Positions 53,340-64,000 of a stretch of DNA of 64,000 bases are shown here, piece by piece. The stretch's first letter is position 1; the number at the start of each line of letters is the position of its first letter. The translations under genes and the position numbers were made by a program. The notes beneath the pieces were generated by a model. It made no database searches, was not told the origin of the DNA, and was given only the letters and a program-made list of their open reading frames with translations. Source of the DNA: Streptomyces sp. NBC_00708 (GTDB lineage: Bacteria > Actinomycetota > Actinomycetes > Streptomycetales > Streptomycetaceae); assembly GCA_036226585.1 (NCBI GenBank), contig CP108997.1:6820001-6884000 (forward strand), in the 5' to 3' direction.

Positions 53340-54172
53340 ACGCCGTAGTGGTCGGCATCGACCCCCGCAAGCCGTCGGTCCCGGCTCTGCTCTGGGCCGC
53401 CGACGAAGCCGCACGCCGTGGCCTCGGACTGCGCCTGGTGGCGGCCGTCCCGCTGCTGGGCGGCCCGCACGGCGCGGGTGACGCCTTCCACCAGCACAGA
53501 ACCCTGCGCGAGCGTGCCGAATCGGCTCTCGCCAGTACCGAGGACTTCGTACGAGAACTGCACGAGGACCTGTCACCGGTGACGGAGCTGGTCGACGGAG
53601 CACCGGTGGCCGTGCTGGGCGAGCGGGCCGCGCACGCCGCGCTCGTCGTCGTCGGCTCGCGTCGCCCGAGCCGGCCCGCGGAGGTTCTGAGGGACGGCTC
53701 GGTCGCGCTGCCGCTCATGGCCCGCGCCGACTGTCCGGTCGTCGTCGTGCGGGAGCCCGAGCACACCCAGGTGTACCCCCGGACGATCGTCGTCGGGGTG
53801 GACGGCCCCCACTCCGGCGAGGCGGCCGTCGCGTTCGCCGTCCACGAGGCGATGCTCCGGCGGGCACGGCTCCGCGCCCTCTGGGTCCGGCCCCGGCCCG
53901 CGCCCGGTTCCGCCGACGACGATCTCGCGGAGTGCCGGCGGCTGCTCGCCGGCCGCGCGGCGGAGTGGGCCGAGCACCACCCGGGACTGGACGTCGTCGC
54001 GGAGGTCGTCGGCGGGCAGCCCGTCCAGCAGCTCGCGCTCGTCTCCCAGTCGGCCCTCGCCCTGATCGTCGAAGGCGGCGGCGCGGCGGGCGCGTGGGGC
54101 GGTTCGACGGTCCGCGGGCTGCTGCACCACGCGGGGTGCCCGGTCATCACCGTACCGGCGCCGGAACGCTGA
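53336..54172 (+). CDS. Universal stress protein, two Usp domains
   Basis: This is 278 residues. Domain 1: AVVVGIDPRKPSVPALLWAA, with VVGSRRPSRPAEVLRDGSVA. Domain 2: TIVVGVDGPHSGEAAVAFAV, ending ALIVEGGGAAGAWGGSTVRG and PVITVPAPE. ATP-site glycines are partly replaced, so binding may be weak. It is translationally coupled to the preceding Usp gene by ATGA overlap. Confidence 0.87.
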   Translation: MNAVVVGIDPRKPSVPALLWAADEAARRGLGLRLVAAVPLLGGPHGAGDAFHQHRTLRERAESALASTEDFVRELHEDLSPVTELVDGAPVAVLGERAAHAALVVVGSRRPSRPAEVLRDGSVALPLMARADCPVVVVREPEHTQVYPRTIVVGVDGPHSGEAAVAFAVHEAMLRRARLRALWVRPRPAPGSADDDLAECRRLLAGRAAEWAEHHPGLDVVAEVVGGQPVQQLALVSQSALALIVEGGGAAGAWGGSTVRGLLHHAGCPVITVPAPER

Positions 54173-54206
54173 GGACGCGCCGAGCGGTCCGAGCGGTCCG
54201 CTCCGG

Positions 54207-54220
54207 GGGCCGACCGGCCC
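54207..54220. promoter_or_regulatory. DevR/OsdR-like box (site C)
   Basis: GGGCCGACCGGCCC differs from site A only in two central bases. It lies 75-88 bases before the alcohol dehydrogenase start. Confidence 0.5.
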
Positions 54221-54294
54221 ATGCGCCACCGGGTGGTGACGGCCGAGTCTGAGAAGGGGAACAGTCGGACGCCGACAGGAAGTGGGTGGACAGC

Positions 54295-55377
54295 ATGAAG
54301 GCCGCCGTCTTTCAGGGGCCGGGCAGCATTGCCTGGCAGGACGTGCCCGATCCGGGCATCGAGGACGCGGGCGACGTGATCGTGCGGGTGGACGTCGTCA
54401 CGATCTGCGGAACCGATCTGCACATCCTCAAGGGGGACGTACCGGAGGTGACCCCGGGCCGGGTGCTGGGCCACGAAGCGGTCGGGACCGTCGTCGAGGC
54501 CGGCCGGGACGTCCGTACGGTGCGGCCGGGCGACCGCGTCCTGGTCTCGTGCATCACCGCCTGCGGCCGCTGCCGCTTCTGCCGTGAGGGCCGGTACGGC
54601 CAATGCCGCGGCGGAGGCGGCTGGATCCTCGGACACACCGTCGACGGAACACAGGCGGAGTACGTCAGGGTGCCGTTCGCCGATCTGTCGGTGCACCCGC
54701 TGCCGAGCGCCATCGACAGCTCGGACGCCGTCCTGCTCGCCGACATCTTCCCCACGTCGTACGAGGTGGGCGTGATCAACGGGCGGGTCCGGCCCGCCGA
54801 CACGGTCGTCGTGGTCGGCGCGGGCCCCATCGGCCTCGCCGCGATCGCCACCGCGCGCCTCTACAGCCCCGGCCGGATCATCGCCGTGGACCTCGCCGAA
54901 ACGCGCCTGACCGCCGCCCGCGACCTCGGCGCCGACGCCACCGCGACCGCCGACGAGGAGCCGGAACAACTCGTCGCCGACCTGACGGACGGCCTCGGCG
55001 CCGACGTCGTCATGGAGGCGGTCGGCGTTCCCCGGGCGTTCGAGACATGCACCCGGATGGTCCGCCCCGGCGGCCACGTCGCCAACATCGGCGTCCACGG
55101 CACACCGGTCACCCTCCACCTCGAAGACCTGTGGATCAAGGACATCACCCTCACCACCGGCCTTGTGGACACCTCGTCCACCCCCATGCTGCTGCACATG
55201 CTGGCGGCCGGCCGGCTGCCCGCATCGGACCTGGTCACGCACCGTTTCGAACTCGGGCAGATGGAGGAGGCCTACGACGTGTTCGGCCGCGCGGCCGACA
55301 CCGGGGCCCTCAAGGTCGTGCTCGGCGGTCCGCAGCACGCGACGGTGGAGGTTCCCGCCTCTCCGGCCGCCGCATGA
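54295..55377 (+). CDS. Zinc-dependent alcohol dehydrogenase family protein
   Basis: This 360-residue MDR enzyme has catalytic zinc ligands in TICGTDLH and GHEAVGTV, the four structural-zinc Cys in CITACGRCRFCREGRYGQC, the NAD(P) Rossmann motif VVVVGAGPIGLAAIATARLY, and VMEAVGVPRAFETC. It oxidises or reduces an alcohol/aldehyde pair; the substrate is unknown. The start is ATG 54295, with GTG 54286 as alternative (AGGAAG in range of both). It is the first gene of a coupled run with the HAD and GH65 genes, and a DevR-like box precedes it. In anoxia it could regenerate NAD. Confidence 0.92.
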   Translation: MKAAVFQGPGSIAWQDVPDPGIEDAGDVIVRVDVVTICGTDLHILKGDVPEVTPGRVLGHEAVGTVVEAGRDVRTVRPGDRVLVSCITACGRCRFCREGRYGQCRGGGGWILGHTVDGTQAEYVRVPFADLSVHPLPSAIDSSDAVLLADIFPTSYEVGVINGRVRPADTVVVVGAGPIGLAAIATARLYSPGRIIAVDLAETRLTAARDLGADATATADEEPEQLVADLTDGLGADVVMEAVGVPRAFETCTRMVRPGGHVANIGVHGTPVTLHLEDLWIKDITLTTGLVDTSSTPMLLHMLAAGRLPASDLVTHRFELGQMEEAYDVFGRAADTGALKVVLGGPQHATVEVPASPAAA

Positions 55378-56147
55378 ACGGGTCCGACGGGAAACGGCCG
55401 CCACATGCGGTCGTGCTGGACACCGACGGCGTGCTCCTCGACTCCGCCGGTACGCACGCGGCCGCGTGGAAGACCGCGTTCGACCCCTGCCTCGCCGAAC
55501 ACGCCTCCGACGGGGCGGGGACGGGCGCGCCCTTCGACGCGGACACCGAGTACCGCCGCTTCGTGGACGGCAGACCGCGTTACGACGGAGCCGAGGCACT
55601 GCTGACAGCCCGGGGCATCCACCTCCCGCCGGGTCACCCCGGCGACCCTCCCGGCAGCGGCACCGTCTGGGCCGTCGCCGCCCGCAAGGAAGCCGCGTTC
55701 CGGAAGGCACTGGACACCGGCGCCGTCGTCGCGTTCGCCGACGCCGGGAGCGCGCTCGCCGCATGGCGCACCCGCCGCGTCCCGTGCGCCGCCGTCTCCG
55801 CGTCCCGCCACGCCCGGACGCTGCTCGCGGCCACCGGACTGGACACCTTCCTGGCGGCCGTCGTGGACGGCGAGGACGCGGCCCGCCTCGCGCTCCCGGG
55901 AAAGCCGGACCCGGCGCTCTTCCTGGAGGCGGCCGGCCGCCTCGGCACCCGCCCCGCCGGCACGGCCGTGGTGGAGGACGCGCTCGCCGGCGTACGAGCA
56001 GGCCGCCGAGGGGGCTTCGCACGCGTCGTCGGCGTCGACCGCAGCCCGGACGGGCACGCTTCGGCCGCCCTGCGTCGGGAGGGCGCCGACCTGGTGGTCC
56101 CCGACCTTTCGGCACTGGTACGGAACGTCTGGGGCGGGCGGCCATGA
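55374..56147 (+). CDS. HAD-family beta-phosphoglucomutase-like hydrolase
   Basis: This is 257 residues with HAD motif I VLDTDGVLLDSAGTHAAAW (DTD), a helical cap (about 25-100) with YRRFVDGRPRYDGAEALLTA, motif II VSAS, motif III GKPDPALFLEAA and motif IV VVEDALAGVRAGRRGG. The cap motif VDGRPRYDG is that of beta-phosphoglucomutases. Encoded directly before a GH65 phosphorylase, it should convert beta-glucose 1-phosphate to glucose 6-phosphate. ATGA overlaps couple it on both sides. Confidence 0.88.
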   Translation: MNGSDGKRPPHAVVLDTDGVLLDSAGTHAAAWKTAFDPCLAEHASDGAGTGAPFDADTEYRRFVDGRPRYDGAEALLTARGIHLPPGHPGDPPGSGTVWAVAARKEAAFRKALDTGAVVAFADAGSALAAWRTRRVPCAAVSASRHARTLLAATGLDTFLAAVVDGEDAARLALPGKPDPALFLEAAGRLGTRPAGTAVVEDALAGVRAGRRGGFARVVGVDRSPDGHASAALRREGADLVVPDLSALVRNVWGGRP

Positions 56148-58534
56148 CCACCGGCTGGACGTGGGGCTACGACCACTACGCACCGGACCGCGAGCGGCTG
56201 GTCGAGGCCCTCTGCACGCTCGGCAACGGCCGGTTCGCCACCCGCGGTTCCGCCCCCGAGTGCCCCGCCGGGCCCGTCCACTACCCGGGCACCTACCTGG
56301 CCGGCTGCTACGACCGGCGCACCTCGGCCGTGGCCGGCCGCACGGTCACGAACGAGGACATGGTCAACCTGCCCGACTGGACGCGCCTGCGCTACCGCTG
56401 TCTTCCGGACGACGGACCGCCGGGCGACTGGCTGACCCCCGACTCACCGGAACTGCGGCACTACGACGTACGGCTCGATCTGCGGGCCGGATCGCTCACC
56501 CGGCAGCTCTTCTACCAGGACGCCGACGGCCGCGGGCTGCGCGTGGTCCACACACGGATCGTGCACATGGGGGACCCGTACCTGGCGGTCCAGCGCAGCA
56601 CACTCCGCGCCTACGGATGGAGCGGCACCGTGGAGGTGGAGTCCGTGCTCGACGGCGCGGTCGCCAACACGGGAGTGGAGCGGTACCGGAACCTGGAGGG
56701 GCACCACCTGGCCGATCACCGGTGCGGGTTCGAGGCCGGCGGCATCGCCTGGCTGTCCTGCCGCACACGCGAGCCCGGCATCCGACTCGCCCTGGCGGTC
56801 CGCACGGTCACCGCGCCCCGCGCACCCGCCGCGTCCACGGCCACGGAGACCGGCACCGTCCAGACCTACCGCTTTCCCGTCGTCCCGCGCCACTCGGTGA
56901 CCGTCGTGAAGACCCTGGCCCTGCGCACCTCGGCCGACCGCCCGGGCGGCGACCCGCTCGCGGCGGCCCGCGCCGCGGCCGGCCGGGCCCCCGCCTTCCC
57001 CCGGCTCCTGACCACGCACGAGGCGTCCTGGCGCAGCCTGTGGGAGCAGGGTGAACAGCATGTCCCCGGCGAGGCGGGCCGCGTCCTGCGCCTGCATCTG
57101 TTCCACCTTCTCCAGACGCTCTCGCCCCACACCGCGGAACTCGACGCCGGCGCCCCGGCCCGGGGACTGCACGGCGAGGCGTACCGCGGCCATGTCTTCT
57201 GGGACGAGTTGTTCGTCCTGCCCTACCTGAACCTGCACTTCCCGGAGGTGGCCAGGGCGCTGCTCATGTACCGCCACCGCCGTCTGCCGGCCGCACGCGC
57301 GGCGGCCCGGGACACCGGGGGACGCGGGGCCATGTACCCGTGGCAGAGCGCGAGTTCGGGGCGGGAGGAGACACAGGAACTGCACCTCAACCCCCGTTCC
57401 GGACGCTGGCTCCCCGACCACTCACGGCTCCAGCACCATGTGGGATCGGCCGTCGCGTACAACGTGTGGCGGTACGCGCAGACCACCGGGGACCGGGGCT
57501 TCCTGCATGCGGCGGGGGCCGCGATCCTCCTGGAAGTGGCCAGGTACTGGGCCGGGGCCGCCGTCCACGACCCGGAGCTGGGCCGCTACCGGATCCGGGG
57601 GGTGGTCGGCCCCGACGAGTACCACGACGCCTACCCCGGCGCCGCGCGGCCGGGCATCGACGACAACGCGTACACGAACGCGACCGCCGCCTGGGTCCTG
57701 GCCCGCGGCCTCGACCTGCTGAGCGAACTGCCCGCCGCCCGCGCGGGGGAGCTGCGCGAGCACCTGTCGCTGGACGACGAGGAGCTTTCCCGGTGGGACG
57801 ACGTCTCCCGCCGCCTCCACATCCCGTTCCACGAGGGAGTGATCAGCCAGTTCGCGGGTTACGGCGGCCTGGAGGAACTGGACTGGGAGGCGTATCGGGC
57901 ACGGTACGGCGACATCCGGCGCCTGGACCGGATCCTGGAGGCCGAGGGCGACAGCGTCAACCGGTACCGGGCAGCCAAACAGGCCGACACACTCATGCTC
58001 GGCTACCTCTTCCGCCCCCGGGAGCTGCGCGCGCTCTTCGACCGGCTGGGGGCGCGGGTCGACGACGACGTCTGGGCCGCCACCGTCGCGTACTACCTGC
58101 CCCGTACGAGCCACGGTTCGACGCTCAGCAGCCTCGTCCACGGCTGGCTGACCGTCCAGGCGAAGGGCGCCGATGCCTGGCGCTACTGCGAGGAGGCCCT
58201 GCTCGGCGACGTGGCCGATCTGCAGGGCGGGACGACCGGCGAGGGCATCCACCTCGGCGCGATGGCGGGCACGGTGGATCTGGTGGAGCGAGGCATCACC
58301 GGCCTGGAGGCCGGGCCGGAGGGGCTGCGGGTGCGGCCGGTGCCCCTGGCGCAGATTCCCCGGTTCTCCTTCACGATCTGCTTCCACGGCCACCGGGGCG
58401 TCCGGGTGCGTGTCCTGCCGGGCCGCCTTGCGGTGCGCGTCCCCGCCTCGCCGCGCGGCCCGCTCCCCGTCCTCCTGCCGGACGGGCGCAGGATCGGCGT
58501 CGCGCCGGGGGAGGAGCGCTGGTTCCGGCTGTGA
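56144..58534 (+). CDS. Glycoside hydrolase family 65 disaccharide phosphorylase
   Basis: This 796-residue protein has the GH65 order: an N-terminal beta-sandwich domain (LGNGRFATRGSAPECPAGPV), a linker, and an (alpha/alpha)6 barrel with HVFWDELFVLPYLNLHFPEV. It carries the catalytic acid in VVGPDEYHD (Glu492) and the phosphate-contact motif RTSHGSTLSSLVHGWL, so phosphorolysis rather than hydrolysis is likely. It splits an alpha-linked glucose disaccharide such as trehalose, maltose or kojibiose into beta-glucose 1-phosphate and glucose. The HAD mutase upstream completes the route, saving one ATP per disaccharide. ATG 56144 overlaps the HAD stop. Confidence 0.93.
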   Translation: MTTGWTWGYDHYAPDRERLVEALCTLGNGRFATRGSAPECPAGPVHYPGTYLAGCYDRRTSAVAGRTVTNEDMVNLPDWTRLRYRCLPDDGPPGDWLTPDSPELRHYDVRLDLRAGSLTRQLFYQDADGRGLRVVHTRIVHMGDPYLAVQRSTLRAYGWSGTVEVESVLDGAVANTGVERYRNLEGHHLADHRCGFEAGGIAWLSCRTREPGIRLALAVRTVTAPRAPAASTATETGTVQTYRFPVVPRHSVTVVKTLALRTSADRPGGDPLAAARAAAGRAPAFPRLLTTHEASWRSLWEQGEQHVPGEAGRVLRLHLFHLLQTLSPHTAELDAGAPARGLHGEAYRGHVFWDELFVLPYLNLHFPEVARALLMYRHRRLPAARAAARDTGGRGAMYPWQSASSGREETQELHLNPRSGRWLPDHSRLQHHVGSAVAYNVWRYAQTTGDRGFLHAAGAAILLEVARYWAGAAVHDPELGRYRIRGVVGPDEYHDAYPGAARPGIDDNAYTNATAAWVLARGLDLLSELPAARAGELREHLSLDDEELSRWDDVSRRLHIPFHEGVISQFAGYGGLEELDWEAYRARYGDIRRLDRILEAEGDSVNRYRAAKQADTLMLGYLFRPRELRALFDRLGARVDDDVWAATVAYYLPRTSHGSTLSSLVHGWLTVQAKGADAWRYCEEALLGDVADLQGGTTGEGIHLGAMAGTVDLVERGITGLEAGPEGLRVRPVPLAQIPRFSFTICFHGHRGVRVRVLPGRLAVRVPASPRGPLPVLLPDGRRIGVAPGEERWFRL

Positions 58535-58570
58535 ACGCGGTCGATGGACGCGCGGCCGGCCGGCAGCGGC

Positions 58571-59578
58571 TCACGCGAAGGTCAGGACCTCCGACACCGG
58601 CCGGCGCGGGGTCGCCCGTCCCCGCGGCCCGTACCCCAGACGCAGCACCATCTGGACGAAGCCCGTCCCGGACTCGGGGTCGCGGGCCAGGGTGCGCAGT
58701 TCGGGCCACTCCAGGGGCTGCGACATCAGCGAGGTCGCCAGTCCGTCGAGCGTGGCCCGCAGGAGGACCCGGTGCAGGGCCTGCCCCGCCGCCAGCCACT
58801 CGCGCGGTGTGTCCCCCGCCGTGCCGAGCAGGGCGATCTGCGGCTCCTCCTCGAAGTGCGCGGAACCACGCCCTGGCGCCCTCTTCCCCGGCGGCTCGAA
58901 GTCACGTACCGGGGCGGTGGCACCGTGCTGCCGCGGGCCGAACGCGTAGGCGGGAATCCCCTCGTTCCCCACGTCCTCGCCGGCCCCGCCGGAGCGTATC
59001 CAGGCATCGACCTCGGCGCGGACGTGGGCGTCGGCCGACTCGTACAGTTCGGAGTCGTGCACGAGGTCCATGAAGGCGTTCACGAACCAGGGCCCGGGTA
59101 TCACCAGCTGGCAGGCCTCGCGGGCCGCGACGGTCCGCAGCCGGTCCATGATCGCGGCGGGGACGCGCTCCTCGCTGAAGGGGAAACGGCTGGTGTGCCG
59201 GTCCCGCAGTGCGGGCCGGAGCGCGGCCAGGTGCTCGTCCAGGCCCGTCCCGTTCCCCGGAGCCGTATCGTTCGGGCGCACATCGGCGAGGTGCCAGGGG
59301 TCGCCGGGCGTGGGCAACAGCTTGATCGTGGCGGACAGATCCCGGTGTGCGAGGGCCACCCGCAGCCCGAACAGCGCGGCGCCGCAGCCGATGTGCAGGG
59401 CGCGGCGGTCCGGATCCGCGAGCGGCATCTCGCGCGAGGGGTCACCATGCAGTTCGAGGGTGCCCGTGCCCGTGCGAAGGACGAACGTCCAGGGCTGCGC
59501 GTTGTGCATGGAGGGTGCGGTGATGGCGTCCTCCACCAGCGACGCCACGAGTTCACGGGGGAGAGCGTTGGCGGTCAC
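58571..59578 (-). CDS. Acg-type nitroreductase family protein
   Basis: This is 335 residues. The N-terminal VEDAITAPSMHNAQPWTFVL is the FMN-site opening of the nitroreductase fold, and the C-terminal half has REWLAAGQALHRVLLRATLD and VQMVLRLGYGPRGR. Two nitroreductase-like halves and total length match the Acg (Rv2032-like) group, which in mycobacteria belongs to the DevR dormancy regulon and is thought to sequester FMN. The start is GTG 59578 with AGGACAG upstream. It is convergent with GH65 and divergent from a Usp gene, with DevR-like site D between. Confidence 0.88.
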   Translation of the reverse strand: MTANALPRELVASLVEDAITAPSMHNAQPWTFVLRTGTGTLELHGDPSREMPLADPDRRALHIGCGAALFGLRVALAHRDLSATIKLLPTPGDPWHLADVRPNDTAPGNGTGLDEHLAALRPALRDRHTSRFPFSEERVPAAIMDRLRTVAAREACQLVIPGPWFVNAFMDLVHDSELYESADAHVRAEVDAWIRSGGAGEDVGNEGIPAYAFGPRQHGATAPVRDFEPPGKRAPGRGSAHFEEEPQIALLGTAGDTPREWLAAGQALHRVLLRATLDGLATSLMSQPLEWPELRTLARDPESGTGFVQMVLRLGYGPRGRATPRRPVSEVLTFA

Positions 59579-59727
59579 GGTCTGTCCTGTCTGCGCGTCA
59601 TGGGGAAGGTGGCGATGGTGTACGGGGCTGCGACCCCATAGCCCCACCGTCCATCGACGGCGGGCATGAGGCGAGGGCCGTACGGTGCACGCTCCGGGCC
59701 GGTCGGGCTCGGCCCCGGCCGGACATG

Positions 59728-59741
59728 GGGACGTTCGGCCC
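59728..59741. promoter_or_regulatory. DevR/OsdR-like box (site D)
   Basis: GGGACGTTCGGCCC matches site A at 13 of 14 positions and lies between the divergent Acg-type (start 59578) and Usp (start 59852) genes. Confidence 0.6.
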
Positions 59742-59851
59742 CTCCGTCGCCCCTGGGAGGCCCTTCAGCGGCCCGGTCCTCCGGTGGCACCGTGGACAGC
59801 GAGCGGGGTGAGGAAACCATCGCGCGCCCCGCCCCGGGACAGGAGCGGATC

Positions 59852-62567
<2,716 letters not shown>

Positions 62568-62582
62568 CGGCGGCGCCTGCGG

Positions 62583-63269
62583 CTATGCGCCCTCGGCGTC
62601 GTGCTCGTGGACCTGCGCCGCGATGACCGCGGCCTGGACCCGGCGCTCGACACCCAGCTTGCCCAGGAGCCGTGAGATGTGGTTCTTGACCGTCTTCTCC
62701 GACAGGTACAGCCGCTCGGCGATCTGCCGGTTGGTGAGTCCCTCACCGATGAGCTCCAGGACGGCGAGCTCCCGCTCGGAGAGCCCCGAAAGGCGCTCGT
62801 CCTCCGGCGATTTCGGCGCCTCGGGGCTGCGCAGCGAACGCATCAGCCGGGCCGTGGTGGCCGGATCCAGCATCGACTGCCCCGTGGCGACCGTCCGGAT
62901 CGCCGACACCAGATCGGACCCGTTGATCTGTTTGAGTACGTACCCGGCCGCGCCGGCCATGATCGCGTCGATCAGGGCGTCCTCGTCGTCGAACGAGGTC
63001 AGCATCAGACACGCCAGGTCCGGCATCGCGGACCGCAGCTCCCGGCACACGGCGATTCCGTCGCCGTCGGGCAGCCGTACGTCGAGCACCGCCACGTCCG
63101 GCCGGAGGGCGGGGCCCCTGGCCAGGGCCTGCTCGGCCGTCGCCGCCTCCCCGACGACCTCCATGTCGCGCTCGTCGTCGATCAGGTCGCGCAGGCCCCG
63201 GCGGACGACCTCGTGATCGTCCATGAGGAAGACCCGCGTCGGTGTCGCGGCTGCTGGTGGATCGCACAT
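62583..63269 (-). CDS. osdR: DevR/OsdR-like NarL/LuxR response regulator
   Basis: This is 228 residues. Receiver domain: acidic pair Asp17-Asp18 (FLMDDHEVV), phospho-acceptor Asp63 (VAVLDVRLPDGDG), Thr91, Lys113 (GYVLKQ). The LuxR helix-turn-helix has LSERELAVLELIGEGLTNRQ and IAERLYLSEKTVKNHISRLL followed by GKLGV. The length and EKTVKNHVS/ISRLL recognition helix match DevR/DosR. ATG 63269 is chosen; longer in-frame starts exist. It is convergent with the sensor-kinase gene (15 bases between stops), so the pair does not share a transcript. It probably binds boxes A-D in this cluster. Confidence 0.88.
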   Translation of the reverse strand: MCDPPAAATPTRVFLMDDHEVVRRGLRDLIDDERDMEVVGEAATAEQALARGPALRPDVAVLDVRLPDGDGIAVCRELRSAMPDLACLMLTSFDDEDALIDAIMAGAAGYVLKQINGSDLVSAIRTVATGQSMLDPATTARLMRSLRSPEAPKSPEDERLSGLSERELAVLELIGEGLTNRQIAERLYLSEKTVKNHISRLLGKLGVERRVQAAVIAAQVHEHDAEGA

Positions 63270-63447
63270 GGCGGCCTTCGCGTTCGGCGGACACATACCC
63301 GCCCCCACAGCGATTGTCCGTCATCCGGTGCCGTCGTGGGCACCCGGCAGCCGTCCGGGCCCGGCGGCACGGGGACGACCGTGGGGGCGGGCATGCGCCC
63401 CGCGACGACGGATCAGGCCCCCGTCACGGACGCGTACCCCCGAGCCG

Positions 63448-64000
63448 TCAGAAGGCCGCCGTCCGGTCCTCGCTGCGCGGATCGGTCACCCGGTGCCCGT
63501 CGTACAGGCCCGCGCGCACCGCTCGCCGCCACGGACGTGCGTACGCCACCGCCTCGGCGGCGGCCTCGGAGCCGTCGTCGAGGTCCGCGACGGCGACGGC
63601 CGGCGAGTCGCCCGCCGGGCACCGCGCGAGCCAGTCGCCGTCCGGGGCGACGATGCCGGACGGCGCCGCGGCACCCTGCCCGGCGGGTACCGCCAGGCTG
63701 ACCCAGTAGCCGTTGACCGCCGCGTGGCCCTGAGCCTGGGCGGCGGTGTTGCCCAGCGTGCCGCTCGTGGAGAACAGGACGCAGTCGGCATCCAGCCGCT
63801 CGTACTCGGCGAACAGCTCGGGATAGTGGATCTCCATGCCGAGCAGGCACCCGAACCGCGTCCCGTCCACCTCGAAGGTGACCGGCGAGCTGCCCGGCGC
63901 GTACATGTACGACCCCTTCGTCCTGGACAGCAGCCGCTCGTCGTACCGCGTGACGACCTGACCCCGGTCGGAGACGACGTAGAGACTGTTGTGCGGGCGG
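63448..64000 (-). CDS. Carbon-nitrogen hydrolase (nitrilase superfamily), C-terminal part
   Basis: The gene runs off the right edge; about 183 codons are visible. The nucleophile Cys lies in RFGCLLGMEIHYPELFAEYE, followed by DCVLFSTSGTLGNTAAQAQG and a GIVAPDGDWLA strand, as in nitrilase-superfamily amidases. The position expected for the catalytic Lys (Y-x-K in relatives, here TRYDERLLSRTKGSYMYAPG) reads Glu, so either the alignment shifts to a nearby Lys or the active site is altered. The substrate is unknown. The start and the first catalytic Glu are outside the window. Confidence 0.8.
   Translation of the reverse strand, partial: RPHNSLYVVSDRGQVVTRYDERLLSRTKGSYMYAPGSSPVTFEVDGTRFGCLLGMEIHYPELFAEYERLDADCVLFSTSGTLGNTAAQAQGHAAVNGYWVSLAVPAGQGAAAPSGIVAPDGDWLARCPAGDSPAVAVADLDDGSEAAAEAVAYARPWRRAVRAGLYDGHRVTDPRSEDRTAAF

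Noticed and set aside
53131..56151. A 1006-codon open frame on the minus strand
   Set aside because: It is antisense to four well-supported genes and its translation is Arg/Pro/Gly-rich low-complexity sequence, a usual artefact of high G+C third positions.

Overview
The window is high-GC actinobacterial DNA, almost certainly from a Streptomyces chromosome. The evidence is strong third-position G/C bias, GTG starts, GGAGG ribosome sites, long secreted proteases, class E sortase-like and Tat signals, and gene families typical of the genus. No rRNA, tRNA or CRISPR array was seen.

Layout. 1-3005: the end of a cobalt transporter (cbtBA), a GNAT acetyltransferase, a TPR protein and a pirin. 3.0-8.2 kb: a worn genomic island with integrase and transposase remnants, a broken element-type hypothetical gene, a soluble Hanks-type Ser/Thr kinase with an unknown partner, and a HAD-like protein. 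8.4-18.2 kb: two large secreted subtilases, the first translationally coupled to a secreted FG-GAP/VCBS protein. 18.7-25.1 kb: Nudix, MoeA-like, deoxynucleoside kinase, FhuF-like Fe-S protein, CobF and a large membrane protein. 25.2-29.6 kb: a secreted beta-helix protein, a Tat-secreted phospholipase C and a membrane protein. 29.9-35.9 kb: a PucR regulator divergent from a xanthine-dehydrogenase-type molybdoenzyme, plus a small SUOX-fold protein.

35.9-48.6 kb is a vitamin B12 regulon. Four cobalamin riboswitches precede a [2Fe-2S] ferredoxin-like gene, metE, a secreted protein built like animal intrinsic factor/transcobalamin (alpha/alpha barrel plus C-terminal beta domain), and a five-gene operon. 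That operon encodes a wall- or membrane-anchored double-barrel protein, a second anchored protein sharing its N-terminal domain, and a complete ECF transporter (T, fused A-A', S). The simplest reading is surface capture of cobalamin handed to an ECF importer. It should be repressed by B12 together with the B12-independent methionine synthase.

48.6-63.3 kb resembles the DevR/DosR (OsdR/OsdK) dormancy-hypoxia regulon. It holds six two-domain universal stress proteins, an HTH-FMN split-barrel protein, an alcohol dehydrogenase, a HAD/GH65 phosphorolysis pair, an Acg-type nitroreductase, a DevS-like GAF-GAF histidine kinase and a DevR-like response regulator. A 14-bp near-palindrome related to GGGCCGTTCGGCCC occurs once in each of the four main promoter regions of the cluster. 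The window ends inside a carbon-nitrogen hydrolase gene.
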